Of a stretch of DNA of 64,000 bases, positions 14,533 to 26,769 are shown piece by piece. The notes under the pieces are model-generated. The model was not told the origin of the DNA, searched no databases, and saw nothing but the letters and a program-made list of their open reading frames with translations. The stretch covers positions 186,001 to 250,000 of the forward strand of contig CM030729.1 of the NCBI GenBank assembly GCA_018127085.1, given 5' to 3'. Within the stretch, counting starts at the first letter, position 1, and each line of letters starts with the position of its first letter. A program made the translations under genes and the position numbers. Source of the DNA: Pneumocystis sp. 'macacae'. Lineage: Eukaryota; Ascomycota; Pneumocystomycetes; Pneumocystales; Pneumocystaceae.

Positions 14533-16137
14533 CTAACAACATAATAGATCACCATGTGTATTTTCTAATGCTTCATTATTTTTTATTTTGTTTATAAAAA
14601 GAGAAGTTTTTAAAGACAATAAACATGACAATTCAGATTGATTCAATTTGTATTTCTCAATAACATTGTTTTCAAGAGCTTTCCAGTCATTCTCTGCAAT
14701 ATTAAACCATGGGGTATCAGGAGCAGTCAATTTATAATCGAAAAAACGTGTATATGGAATGCATCTAAATGCCTTTCTAGCAACTCGAACTTCTTGAATA
14801 TAATTTTCTGGAGCAATATATTTCTGTTTTCCAGATTTTGTCTTAAATTCAGAAAGATTTTCCAAAATTAGTTCTATATTTTGATATTTTTGAATAAGAA
14901 AAAAGGCACCATAACATCCTAATCCATGTATTGTATTACAAAAATCTGTTCCACATAATATCGCAAAATCAATAAACGAATCTATAGAAATATTGTCTAA
15001 ATTAAATCGAACATCAATAGGGTCAATCATAAACATATTTGAAGGAAGAAAAAAATTTCCATTATTTTTATTAGCCAAGCCTTTCATTGACATAAAACCT
15101 CGAAGCATTTTTGCATTAAATACTAAAGCATCTGCATCCTCTGTTACAACAAAATCAGCTATCCCTAAAATATTAAATATATAAAGAAATAAAAAAAAGA
15201 AAACAAAAATACCACTATTAACTAAAGAACTTGCAACTCCTTCTGCTTCATAACCAGGAGGAGAAGTCAAAACTGTTATCCCAAGAATTTTGAAAATAGT
15301 CTTTGTTTGATTAATTTGTTCCCATGTTGGTGCAGATAAACGACGAGATATTTTTTGAATAAACTTATTTATAGATATTTGACGCTTCTCTAAATCATCT
15401 TTAAGCGTATCTTCAGCATATGGGTCCAATAAATTATTTAATATAGAAAATTCTGATATTAATCCAGGTGTAGAATCTAGAAAAATATCATAAATATAAT
15501 CAATTATTTGACTTAAAAGTTTTTCTAGAGAAAGATCTCCATTCTTACACATAAAAAACTCATCTTTCATCCATGTTTGCAATTTTATCCTTAGATTACC
15601 TTCATAAAAATCCTATAGAAATTATTTTTCATTAATAAAAGCAATTATTCATTTTAAACGTACAAGACCAGACAAACCATGTTTAAAGTCATCATATATC
15701 TGAATTGCTTTCTTTAAAAATAAATTAATAGAGTTTTTATCATTTACATTTAATTCCGAAATTTGATATACAATTTTTAATAAATTTTTCAAACGAGCAG
15801 CTTGTCTTGTTTTTTCTACAAGAAGCTTCTCATTATTTTTTTTAATATGCAATCTTCTAATCTTTTCATTTATTTTTGCAGGAGCAGAATGTCGTCCATC
15901 AAATATAATAATTGGTGTCACTTTATAAAATCTACATATCCTTGCAAGATAAAGTGCCCAAACAATATGACGATATTTATCGATTGTAGAAATCCAAGGA
16001 GAAGCAAACCCGCGACGAAGAAGTAATGTACCATCAATTGCCAAGGTTTTATATTTTAATTCTTTCTCACCAACTTTCTTGATAGAATTTGGAGAAAAAC
16101 GACGAATAAACGATATAAGATATTTTACACCCATCAA
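14533..16137 (-). CDS. XPG/FEN1-family structure-specific nuclease (divergent)
   Basis: This is a member of the FEN1/EXO1/XPG nuclease superfamily. The N-terminal domain has MGVKYLISFIRR, the metal aspartate in LAIDGTLLLRRG and IIIFDGR. The I domain contains GYEAEGVASSLVNSG, and the intron near 15182-15230 (in frame if unspliced) joins it to IADFVVTEDADALVF. The helix-turn region reads DFAILCGTDFCNTIHGLGCYGA. All expected acidic metal ligands (D in AIDG, FDGR, EAEG, EDAD, CGTD) are present. An intron at about 15590-15644 separates HGLSGL from DFYEG. The N-terminus differs from canonical Rad2/FEN1, and I could not assign it to FEN1, EXO1, GEN1 or XPG. There are two possible initiators, at 16137 and 16134 (MM). 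Confidence 0.82.
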
Positions 16138-16341
16138 TAAATTACTAAAATAGAATAAAATTGACTTTTATATAAATAATAACATAATTTATTTATTTCA
16201 TATTTAAAATTATTTCGATAAAATTCAAAAATGAAATTTTAATTTTTCTAAATGCGTATAACAATAAATAATTTAGTCACCACTAATATAATTCTATAAA
16301 CAAAACATTCAATGATTTCCCAAACCAAAATTAATGATATC

Positions 16342-17705
16342 CTAATAAAATTGATAAAAAGCAGTTATAAAAATAAATAAAATAAAATTAATGCAAAATA
16401 TGTTATTTTTAAGAAGAAAGGATTGGCGAGATGATATATTTAAATCATCTATATCTCTAGATGATTGACCATCGTCAGGGTAAGGAATAAAATTATTATC
16501 GGGATCAGTAGAATCATCCTTAGAATCTGTAGAATTGTCTTGAGAATCAATAGAGCCATCCTTGGAATCAGTAGAGTGATCCTTGGAATCAATAGAGTCA
16601 TCCTTGGAATTAGTAGAATCGTCTTTAAAATCAGTAGAATCGTCTTTAGAATTAGTAGAATCGTCTTTAGAACCAGAATCTAATGAAGCCTTAACTACAC
16701 TATTAATTGAAGGTATAGTTTTTTCAGATTCTTCATAAATATTAGTTTTCAACATAATTAGTGAACAAAATATTAAACTATGATACCTTTGGGACATTCC
16801 AAACTATACTTTTTTTCTCCATTAATAGTAAAAACACCCCAAAATTTTTCAACATTTGAACTTTGGCCAGTTAATCCAACAGCATCGCCCTTCCATGGTT
16901 CATCTGTCAACTCGAAAATAATAATATTAAGGCCGCTATATAAAGACGGACAAATGGTATTAATCCAATAATAAGCAGCATTTTCAACACTTGGTAATGA
17001 ATTTCCATAAGTAGTTCCGCCAGTAGGCCATCCTGTTTCACCAATCCACACCTCAAGAGTATTTTTAATTATCCTGGTGACTTCCATAGCACGAGAAACG
17101 CCATTAAAGAACGTAGCAGGGGAATCATTTATTGTCACTCCTTGCCAATATGGAAATAAATTAACAAAAATAATATCTGAAGCCTTAACAACACTATTAG
17201 CAGCATCAGTTGCAAAAATATTCCAAGTATCTGCAGTGCCGACTTTAATATTACTAAGTCCTAATTCACCTAATAATTCTTTAACAGATACAATTTGTTT
17301 TGTTAAAACATCATCTGAATAATCATTACGGTAAAGAACTTCTGATCCTACAGCAATTGCATAAATATAGGAGGAATAACTAGGCAAATGTTTTTTTAAA
17401 ACCTCTTTTTCATTTGTAAACTGCTGAGTATTAATATCACCTGGCCAAATTCCAAGAATAATTTTCATTTTTTCTAGAACCACTGCAGGCATAATTTCCT
17501 GCATACAATTGCAATCACTAATTGAAAAAACACGAATATATTTTGCATAATTCTTTATTAACAAAATATCATCTCTATAATCATTCGTGTTTTTACATTT
17601 TCCATCCAGTTTTCTAGTACTGAGAGAAAACCCAAGATTCCCGCTACCTATAATTCTTCCAATAAATGCTATAATTAATATGCAAATCCTCAATAACAAA
17701 TGCAT
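16342..17705 (-). CDS. GPI-anchored glycoside hydrolase family 17 beta-1,3-glucanase/transglucosidase
   Basis: This is a cell-wall glucan-modifying enzyme of the BGL2/SCW family. A signal peptide (MHLLLRICILIIAFIGRIIG) starts at 17705. The GH17 domain contains IRVFSISDCNC, ILGIWPGD, the catalytic acid region AIAVGSEVLYRND, VNLFPYWQG and the nucleophile region LEVWIGETGWPTGG, then IIIFELTDEPWKG and KFWGVFTINGEKKYSLECPK. An intron near 16738-16793 removes the in-frame stop after KGIIV and joins a Ser/Asp/Lys-rich linker made of about eight SKDDSTD-like heptads. The C-terminus is a hydrophobic tail (NNIFCINFILFIFITAFY), as expected for a GPI signal. The two catalytic Glu residues are visible. 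The repeat linker is unusual and may vary between strains. Confidence 0.88.
16495..16690 (-). repeat. 21-bp coding tandem repeat (SKDDSTD heptads) in the GH17 gene
   Basis: About eight degenerate 21-nt units encode heptapeptides such as SKDDSTN, FKDDSTN, SKDDSID, SKDHSTD, SKDGSID, SQDNSTD and SKDDSTD. They form an acidic, hydroxyl-rich linker between the catalytic domain and the GPI tail. Substitutions are mostly conservative, and the unit length is an exact codon multiple. Confidence 0.85.
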
Positions 17706-18332
17706 TTACGTTACTGTCATAAATAAAAACTAAGTAACAAAATTAATATTTAATATATGCAAAACGTTTACGAAAACAAATATCTTAAATTTACATAAAC
17801 AGGAAGTATAAACTTCATTTTTAAGTGTATGATATGCAGTAATAAAATTTTAAATATTGATAAAAAATATTATTTTTTCAATGAATTTTAAAGATTATCT
17901 TTAAAAAAAGCGATATAAAGATAAATGTAAATTGTAATATTTAAAAAATTATAAAACTTATAAAAGACAAAAGTTATAAATTCAAAACAAAAATATTAAA
18001 TATATATATAAAACAATTATACTATAATAGATAATTCATTCAACAAATATCCCATTATTATTTTATGTAATCAACATTTTTCTATATATTCTAATCTTTA
18101 AACGAAAAACTTGAATATTTTTATATATTACATTTATTCCATATACATATAAAACCTAAAAACAAGAATAAAAAATATATTAAAAATAAAACAGTGCTAA
18201 AAACTAATAAATCCAATAAATAATATGCATTCTATTTACAGAAGTTACTGCCGTTAATTAGATCTATTCTTCCATAACCAAAAATAATATCTTCGCAAAA
18301 TGTATGAGCACATTTTGAAATTCATATCGTTA
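17706..18332. other. AT-rich spacer GH17 / TEA factor
   Basis: The two flanking genes are both on the minus strand, so this holds the GH17 promoter and the TEA-gene 3' region. Most of it is low-complexity AT. At 18232-18330 a short minus-strand open segment (containing FGYGRIDL) is the only protein-like stretch; it is reported separately as an observation. Confidence 0.45.
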
Positions 18333-20130
18333 TTATATAGAATCATTTTTTTTTAAATTCTCAGAATTATCGAACGTTGAAACACCATTAGTATTTGTAG
18401 GAAAAAACCCAAGCTTAGGAAGACTTTCTACTTGCCATGCACCTACTGTTTCATTTTCTGAAACAGAACTTGCTAAAAACCTATCTTGAGAACTATAAGA
18501 TTCAGGTGCAACAAATGATAAAGTGTTTGTGATATCAGATGTTTGCGAGGATGTATATTGCTGAAGATTATCAAATAAAACGGAAATATTTGCTGGTCGC
18601 AAGATAGAAGGAGGAGATAAATAACTAGGAATTGGCACTGGACAGTTTGTACTGTACATACTAAGAGGACTCGACTGAAAATTCATACAAGGCGTTGTAC
18701 ATTGCTCATAATTAGTCGAAGGTGTAAATAATTGCTCATTAGACGAAGTATATGGGAAATGATCAAAGACAATCTCTCGACAAATAGTGATTCCTGCATC
18801 AGAAAACACTGTTTCGAATTCCCAAGCAAGAAGTGCCATTCGAGAAGAAGAATTGGTAAAACGCAATACCTCAAAAACAACTGTAATACCTTTGACAGCT
18901 ACACGAATTTCCCATTCTTTCTTACACTTTAGCTTCTCCGCACTAAGAGGAGTATTTGTTGAATGACTAGTAGATAATGTGTTTAATCCAGAAAGAAATG
19001 TAGCCCAAAAATCAATAGCAAAAGGAAGAATAATTGTATCATTATGTACCAATGCTTTCTGCTTAAGTTCCAATATACATTGACTCATTGTATAAATACG
19101 TATTACACATCCCCATGTTTCATCATGCACTGTATTAGGTGGTTTTGCTAAAACAAAATGAGCCTGAAAAGTACTTTTTTCATTATCCATATGGGGTGGT
19201 ATTGAAAGCGTCGAAGTAACATGATAAACCGGACAAGTAATACCATTAGATGAAAGAAGAACCTCAACTAAAAAAGGGAATCGAACAGTCCAATTAGGCA
19301 AAGAATCGATAAAAACAGATGCAGAAAAGGGAGAGTCTTTTAATCGAGAATAGACATGTTCAGAAGAAAATGTTGTTTTCCAAATCGAAAACTCCAAAAT
19401 ACGAAAATAAGGATATTTAGGTATATCTGGTATCAAATTACCATGCAATGTTTGTGAAAAATCAAGTGTATTCAAATGTTGATAAGGTACTGATGAATCA
19501 AGCTGAGTAAAAGTAGGACTCGATGGAGAAAGAAAAGATGTATTTGTTTTCGTTTTTTCTGGAGAAACACATGGTGTATCAGAAACCATTTTTAAAACTG
19601 AAAATATTAATATACATCAATCCAACTACTAATTTTACATTCAGGATCCTCTCGACGAAGATGCTTTAACACTTGAATATGACTCGAAACTTGTTTTCGA
19701 GTACGTATCTTCCCAGTACGACGATAAATATAATCAGCAATAAGTTCATTTCTACCACATGGTTTTGACCCAACAACAATTTTACGTCGTCCTAGCTTAG
19801 GAATATGCGCAATTGCTACTTTAAATCAACAAAAACTCCTACATCTATTTATAAACACATACCATCCATAAATGCTTCTTCTACATCAACTGGCCAAACT
19901 TTTTCCCCCAAAACCTCTCGTTTCTCGGATTCTACATGTGTTCTCTTTCCACTCCTACTTCCATTTTTTTCTGACGGAAAATTATTTTGCCTATTTATTT
20001 CTATTTTTGTTGTTCCTACTGAGTCAATATTCTGAGAGATTTCACCCAATGGCCATTTTTCTGCTTTCAACCCTTCAATCACCTCCGGCGCAAACTGAAC
20101 GCCCTCCTGTATACCAATTACCATCAACAC
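18333..20130 (-). CDS. TEA/ATTS-domain transcription factor (AbaA/TEC1 family)
   Basis: This is a DNA-binding regulator of the family that controls development and morphogenesis in fungi. The first exon starts at 20130 (MLMVIGIQEGVQFAPEVIEG) and contains WPVDVEEAFMDG, the start of the TEA fold. After an intron near 19817-19860 the core continues VAIAHIPKLGRRKIVVGSKP, CGRNELIADYIYRRTGKIRTRKQVSSHIQVLKHL with the recognition helix KQVSSHIQVL. A short intron near 19592-19622 joins this to a 420-residue, Ser/Thr/Pro-rich C-terminal region that includes a folded block (ITVVFEVLRFTNSSSRMALL) typical of the transactivation half of this family. The DNA-binding domain is diagnostic; target genes cannot be inferred from sequence. 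Confidence 0.9.
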
Positions 20131-20683
20131 CTTGTTCTGTATCCGTTATCTAAGAACTTGTTGCCTTTATTCAGTGTGCAAAAGTTTTTTTAACAATTTC
20201 CGAAATATTGATAGGTTTATAAGTGTCGCGTCGCGCTCACGATCAATAAGACGCGTATAGAATCACCTAATCGCGCTAAAGTGATAGAAATAAGCTAAGA
20301 TAATCAAAGATAAATGTAACTCAAATTTTCGTCAAATAATAATTTATTACTTTAGATGAATTTCTAATAAATGTATTAGTTATTAAAAGAAACAATGTGA
20401 GTAATATGAATAAGGGATAATTCGTAATTGTATTAGTAATACTAATACTAAAGGAAAAACTAGATAACGTTTTAGAAAATAAAGTTCATAGAAATTAAAA
20501 ATTTAAAAAATATTTATAAATCACAATTAAATAAATAATACTTTATTCAGTTAGCTTCTTAGAATATGTTTTAGATGTCATGTTAACAATAAATTTAATA
20601 AAAAAAATATAAAACTATTTAAACATTAATAATTACAGTATTTATTGTTTTTAAAAATAGTCTTATAATAATTCAAATATTTA
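20131..20683. promoter_or_regulatory. TEA-factor upstream region with MCB-like/CGCG cluster
   Basis: This spacer lies upstream of the minus-strand TEA gene and downstream of CTNNBL1. At 20225-20275 there is a local cluster of CGCG-containing motifs: GTCGCGTCGCGCTC, an exact ACGCGT at 20251-20256, and TCGCGC. ACGCGT is the MBF (MluI cell-cycle box) site in yeasts. The rest is AT-rich with no coding signal. Its role as a cell-cycle element is inference. Confidence 0.45.
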
Positions 20684-22757
20684 CTATAAAAGCTCTAATA
20701 ATGTTTTTACTATTTCTTTTTCATCTCCAGTACTCTGTGATTTATCACCCTCGATATCGTTAGTCTCCATATTATTCATATATTCTATTATTAATTAAAA
20801 ATGTTATTTTTGGATACTATCTTTACCCTGAAGAACATCCTTAATAGATGAAATATCCTTATTGTCTGTTTTTAATAATTCTTGAACTTTTTTTTTTATT
20901 CCTAAATCTTCTACACATAACCATGCTAAAATTAAATCTATCACTTGTAGACAATAAAGCCCAGAATCTAGAAGATCAATATATATTTCGGATTCTTTTT
21001 CCGCTTTGTCATCTTCATTTAATTCCTTAAACTCTTTTCTTATTTTTTCATTAGCAGAGTCAACGCGGATTTCATAAATTTTTCTTAATTCCATAAGTCG
21101 TAATATTTTTTCATAATCTTTTTCTACAAATTTAGCTAATGTTCGAATACGTGATGCAGAATCTATAGGTAGTGATCGTAAAAGAGACGAAAATATTCCT
21201 AATAAATACTCTATAGCTTTAAATGGTGGCTATGATAGTCAATCTTTTTACTTATTGATATTATTTGAAACCTTTTTCATAAAAATAGAAAAAATACTTC
21301 TTAATCCAGCAGATTCAATAAGTCTTTCACAACAAGATATGCCATACAATCCACCAAGAGCATGATCTAGAACTTTCAGACTGCGGTATTTACACATTTT
21401 TCCATCTCTAATACATTTAAGAAATAATTGTATATATATATATACATATTTATATACCTTAACATTATTAAACATAATTCAATACCTTCTGCTTCAACAA
21501 ACTTCTCTTTGCCTTCTTTCTCTTCTAAAAGGGAACATAAACAATCAAAAATATTTTCCACAAACTCATCTTCAATATTTTTAACAGGGTCTCTTTTACG
21601 ATAAGGACTAAGAACATGTAACAGTATATCAACACCATTTAATTCAATAAATTTTTTTCGGATTAAAGAACTTGATGATGTATAAACAGCTAATAATTCT
21701 GCAACATACTGTTTATTTTGAGAAATAGGAAATTCTTTTATTTGAAGTCTTTTAAGTAACCAATCTAAAATATTTGTAGAAAAAACAGCATTTTCAGAAA
21801 AAACAGGAGAAAATGACGAAATGTTCTCAAAAATACCTAGTAATTAATTAATTTTAATAAATAAAAATATCTAAAATACTCAAAGTACAATATATACCAT
21901 GCTCATCCAACTCATTGGACTCATTTAAGCGAGAAATATTATCCACTAAAGCTTTCAAAAATTGAGATTCAATCTTAAACAATTAAAAAATACATTTTTC
22001 ATATTTTAACATACCAAAGTATTTATCAAAGATTTCATTTGATTTTGATCATAATCAATATCATCATCTATTAATTCATCGAAAAGTTCTAATACAGTTA
22101 TAGCAATATCAGCATTCTCATGAGATAAAAGACTGATCAATGAATTAAAACATCCTAAACGTATCATTTCAGAATACAATTCAGGATAACTAGAAAATAC
22201 TGAAAGCGCCTTAATATCTGAATCCAAATCAGCTTCAGATGAAAGAAACCTATTTTTAGTCGATATATAACTTAAAAATAGCATTATTACTTTTCAGGAT
22301 TCTCTGAGTACTTAATTCGTAACTCTTGATTTTTCGTAATTGTCCTTTCAAGCCTAAGAACTAATTTTTTAAGAAGAGAAACATCCACTATTTCAGGCTT
22401 GTATATTTTAGAATCTATTTTCACAATAATTCTATTTCATACCCCAACAGGATCATTTTTATCAACTTCATTCATTAAATCCAAAATGTTTTCTTGTGTT
22501 TTCGTTAAACCACCACCAAAGAACCGTTCATTTTCTTCTTCCACTCCAAATGATATGAAATTTTCAGAAACATTAGTCAATAGATTATTTTTTTGATTAT
22601 TTTCTTCAACATAAATATCTTGATTTTTTTTAAACGTTTCTAATGGATTAACAGGTACAATTTTACGTTTTTTGGGAATAAATTCAGGTTTCTAAAATTT
22701 CATTAGTATAAAAAAAGATTACATATCAGCTACTTTAAATAATTCATCAATTTCCAT
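20684..22757 (-). CDS. CTNNBL1-like ARM-repeat spliceosomal protein
   Basis: This is the homologue of beta-catenin-like protein 1, an armadillo-repeat component associated with the Prp19/CDC5L spliceosome complex. The start at 22757 (MEIDELFK) splices to KPEFIPKKRKIVPVN, a basic NLS-like stretch. Diagnostic ARM text follows: DSDIKALSVFSSYPELYSEMIRL, SLISLLSHENADIAITVLELFDELIDDD, and later GIELCLIML, LKVLDHALGG and CERLIESAGLRSIF. The C-terminus is helical and acidic (ELRKIYEIRVDSANEKIRKEF) and ends after the last intron with TNDIEGDKSQSTGDEKEIV and a stop at 20684-20686. Introns near 20785-20827, 21215-21250, 21432-21470, 21840-21900, 21970-22015, 22285-22300 and 22695-22733 are estimates. 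Function is by homology. Confidence 0.88.
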
Positions 22758-22842
22758 AACTTGTCTTTTTTAAAAAAAGTCATTTATTCGATGAACCGAT
22801 TTATCGACTAGATCGAAAATTACAAAACAATAATAACTTATT

Positions 22843-23586
22843 ATGACTTCTTATAACTCATCTTATTTTTATTACGGACAAAAACCATCAACTCAAATGT
22901 ATTCAGTAGCTCCTCAAATACATAATCCTTTTCCACGACCTGGTTTGTCCTTAAAAATCAAGAATTTCATAAATAATAAATTAACCAGGTTTTCTTATGA
23001 CAGCAGAAGAAGCTGCAATTGCAGAGCAACAGTCTATTTATTCCTCGGAAAATAGAGAAAATGCAAAGCTTCGTAATCAAGCAAGATGGAAAGGAAAAGA
23101 AAAACGGATTACAGTATTACGTGAAGGAGGAGGTACTGTATGGGAAGATCCAAGTCTTCTTGAGTGGAATCCAGCACATTTTAGACTTTTTGCTGGAGAT
23201 CTTGGAGGAGAAGTTTCAGATGAAACACTATTTAAAGCTTTTCAACATTATAGAAGCCTTAGTAAAGCAAAAGTTATTAGAGATAAAAAAACGGGGAAAA
23301 GTAAAGGTTACGGATTTGTTGCATTCAAGGATCCAGATGAATTTGTAAGAGCATGGAGGGAAATGAATGGTAAGTAAAAGTTATTTTACATAAACATAAA
23401 ATACTCATTTTAGGTAAATACATTGGATCTCATCCAGTAAAATTACGTAAAGCAAATACAGAAATCAGAGCAGTATCTATTCATCAGGAAAAATTAGAAC
23501 AAAAAAAAAGAGCAAGCAGATATGAACAGGAAAAAATACAAAGCGGAAGAATAAGTAAAAAGAAAGTAAAAACAATAAAACGATAA
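22843..23586 (+). CDS. RBM42-like RNA-binding protein (single C-terminal RRM)
   Basis: Exon 1 (22843) encodes MTSYNSSYFYYGQKPSTQ and a Pro-rich segment, ending PFPRPG. A 45-nt intron joins it to FLMTAEEAAIAEQQSIY and a basic helix. The RRM reads FRLFAGDLGGEVSDETLFKAF (RNP2-type) and KAKVIRDKKTGKSKGYGFVAF (RNP1), followed by RAWREMNGK. A second intron (near 23371-23413) joins YIGSHPVKLRKA and a basic tail ending IKR at 23586. The GGGTVWEDPSL...EWNPAHFRLFAGDLG arrangement is characteristic of RBM42. It starts 86 bp from the divergent CTNNBL1 gene, another splicing-associated factor. Confidence 0.88.
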
Positions 23587-23721
23587 TTTTTTTCATTAAA
23601 TTAGAAAAACAGTATGATTAAAACTTATGTATAAATAAACAAATTAGGAATGATACTATTTTCATTATTTTTAATTCTTTAATATTTAACTAAAATAGAT
23701 AAATTATTTAAATCTAAAAAT

Positions 23722-25253
23722 TTATCTTTTTGAAGAATTTTCTATATCACCATGCGACTCCAAAGGAAATAATTCATCACTATTAGCTAAAGGCATTATT
23801 TCTCTATTTAATCTTTTAGAAAGTTTTATATCTTTTAATGAATAATATTTTAAAAAATTATATAATATAATTCCAGTAAGTGTTATAAAAAAACCTATAA
23901 TATTTATAAAAGTAAGACGATCTTTGAAAAAGATAGCAGATGCACCCATTGTAATAACTTCCTTACATATCCCTAAATATATAAAACAAATATTTATAAA
24001 TATTTCATTTAGAACCTGCCACAGAAAGTGTTAAAACACTAGTTCTCTTAATTAACCTATTGTAAATTAGCTTATGAAGAAAAAAAAGCAATTAATTTAC
24101 CAAAACTCACTCACAATCATAAAAAAAGCAATAATTCCCGGAAATACTAAAATTATTATAGCATTAATGCCATAATCCCAAAAAGACGAATATACTATGT
24201 TCATAAATCCTTCTATTAACAATGACATAAGCATTAAAGTAAAAAAGATAGATGGAGAAAGAAAATATATAAATGAAAACGGATTAAAAGAAATAGAGTC
24301 AGCCAGAGACATCAATTGAACAAGTGACCATTTAAGTCCTCCAAAGGCAGATGCCACAATAGCCATAAAGAATCTATTTTTATTTATTTTTCACATTAAA
24401 AAATATTACATACCCTTCAAAGACAAATTCTATTTGAGTTGATGCCATCATAACAACACCAACTGTAATAATGATGATGATTGTAATAAGGGATATGCTT
24501 ATTTTTTCAAGACCAAAAATAAAAGCAAATAATAAAACAAATCCAAGAGACGATGACTTGCACATTGCTTTTAAAACTGTAAAAAATATCATATATATTT
24601 AGGGAGATTACTATAAAACGATAAAGTTATTGTTCTAAGAGAAATATTTGAAAGTCCAATTTCTAAACTTGTAGCCATACCACATGGAATAATTTTTACT
24701 CTAAAAATATAAGAATATTTTTAAAAGAAAATAAGTAGAACAAATGATCCTTCATCTCAAAACCTTTATTAGCAGGCTGATATTGAGGAAATAATCTCAT
24801 GATAATTATAGAAACGCAAAACTCAATCAAAATGTGTATACCTAAAACAAAATCAACAATCATATCATAAATAAATAAGAACAAACATGCAGAAAATAAA
24901 GGAAATTTAAAATTAAAATATTTTTCTGAGTACATCCATTTATTATACAAAGATAATATTATTGAAAAAATAAACCTTAAAAACAATTTATTAAATAAAA
25001 ATGAAAACAGAAAAACCTACCATAATATTATAAAAACAAGATTAGCCAGTATATTTTTAAAAAAATCTTTTTTTGCTTTAGTAGAAAAAGGTGAGAATAC
25101 ATTAGGATTTTGATAATTCAAATTATTTTCCAAATTTATATAGGAATCAGTATTGATATACTGGTAAGGTTGCTCCCTTAAGTAGTGTGAAAATTTAAGG
25201 AGTGGAATGGTATCTATTATTTTATTATAATACCATTTAACATTTCTATACAT
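23722..25253 (-). CDS. SLC35C2-like triose-phosphate/nucleotide-sugar transporter family protein
   Basis: This is a polytopic membrane protein of the drug/metabolite (TPT/EamA) superfamily. The N-terminal cytosolic part (MYRNVKWYYNKIIDTIPLLK) is followed by FSIILSLYNKWMYSEKYFNF, typical of SLC35C2 and its fungal homologues. Later exons give GLSNISLRTITLSFY, VLKAMCKSSSLGFVLLFAFIFGLEKIS, an intermembrane stretch with TIIIIITVGVVMMASTQIEFVF, VASAFGGLKWSLVQL and the last span FINIIGFFITLTGIILYNFLK. A hydrophilic C-tail ends ENSSKR at 23722. Several introns (24378-24415, 24595-24640, 24985-25016 and others) are placed by frame and GT/AG. The substrate is unknown; Golgi location is an inference from the family. 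Confidence 0.82.
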
Positions 25254-25319
25254 CTTTAGGTTTTACGTCATGTTCAAACGCAACTATAATAATTTATATA
25301 TTTTTTATACAAAAATAAT

Positions 25320-26769
25320 CTATTTCTTTATAAATTCTATATTTGCCCAATCTGGCAGCTCAGTTTCAAAACACCATGAACCATCATCTAATTTATACTT
25401 CCAAGCATGTAAATAAATTTTTAACTCATTTTGTGAAGGATCTGAATATAATGGTGCTTGACAAACATTACATACTTCACCAGTCAAAAGCTCACCGAGC
25501 CTAGATTCTCTTCTTTTTTCTGCTTCTTTTATTTCATCTGTATACCAAGAAGCTGTCTCTGTTTTCCCCATTTCTGTTAACGAAGAAATCAACTCATCAT
25601 CATTCAGCACAAAACTACCATTTTTACCCATACCAGACCCCCAAACCTTCGTGTTTGCATAAATTGGATCATTCACTATAGGATTACCTAACCATTGCAA
25701 ATGAACTCGAAGTTGATGTGTTCTTCCGGTTAAAGGTTGACCTAATTATTATATATTAAACAAAAATAAAACAAATATACACATACAATGAACAATGCTA
25801 TTTTTCCCATCATAATTTAGCCGTTTGAAAATAGATTTAGATGATTTTCCATTTGGATGAACTCTATTTAATCCAAGCTTTGGTGATATTGTTAGAAGCG
25901 GTTCAGTACACACTATCTCTCCTCTTACATGATTAATAAAAATAACTAAAACAAAATACTTTACTCAGGAAATAAACCATGCACTTTACATATATATTCT
26001 TTTAAAATACGCCTATCATACATCTTTTTACGCATTTCATCTGCAACGCGTACATTACGAGCCAAAATCATTAATCCAGAAGTAAGTCTATCAAGTCTAT
26101 TACATGCTATTTATTATTAGAAACAAAAAAAAGTTATCAAAAATACGAGAAAGATTAGGAAAGCCCATTTCTGCCATCATAATATGTGTGATAGAATTAT
26201 GCCGATATCGTCCAGCTGGATGCACCTAGAATGATTTTGATAAAGGAAATAGAAATAAATAGAAAAATATTACAGGAATTCCAGAAGGTTTATTTATTAC
26301 AACAATGTCATCATTTTGATAAATAATATCAATATTTTTATCAGTTACAGGTGGTTCGTGTCTATGACTAAGATGCTCTATAACATCTCCATTTTTTATT
26401 ATTTGTTCAAATGTGGCAACATGTCCATTTACCATAACACGACCATCTTTAATTTCTTGTTCCTAAATCACGAATAAAAATACTAATCAATATAAATAAA
26501 AAAATACATAATATTGTGGCGTTCGATCTCGAAATTCTGTAGAAAAAATATCATATATAGTACGACCTCTCCATCTTTCTTTAGCAAATGTTTTATAATT
26601 AAAAAAGTAAGGAATTACTCTCCTTAATCCTAAAATAATATCAATATTCATTATACTATATTTAAAAACTACCATTATCAAATACATAGCAAGCATTTTC
26701 TAAAGGATTATATGAAGGTTCTAATTTCTGATGTTTTAAAGATCTTTCTTTTTCATATTTCAAACTCAT
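25320..26769 (-). CDS. RluA-family tRNA pseudouridine synthase (PUS9/RIB2 type)
   Basis: This enzyme family converts uridine to pseudouridine, here most like fungal Pus9/Pus8, which modify tRNA position 32. The start at 26769 gives [15 protein letters not shown], then [28 protein letters not shown]. An S4-like segment follows ([27 protein letters not shown]), then [24 protein letters not shown], the catalytic motif [17 protein letters not shown] with its Asp, and a tail covering [18 protein letters not shown]. The C-terminus includes a [12 protein letters not shown] segment. Introns near 26125-26160, 26228-26272, 25935-25970 and 25742-25790 were used. The start could lie farther upstream, but no better exon was seen. 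Confidence 0.88.

Noticed and set aside
16738..16797. Premature stop in the GH17 gene
   Set aside because: A GT...AG intron removes it and joins the repeat linker in phase, giving a GPI-anchored protein.
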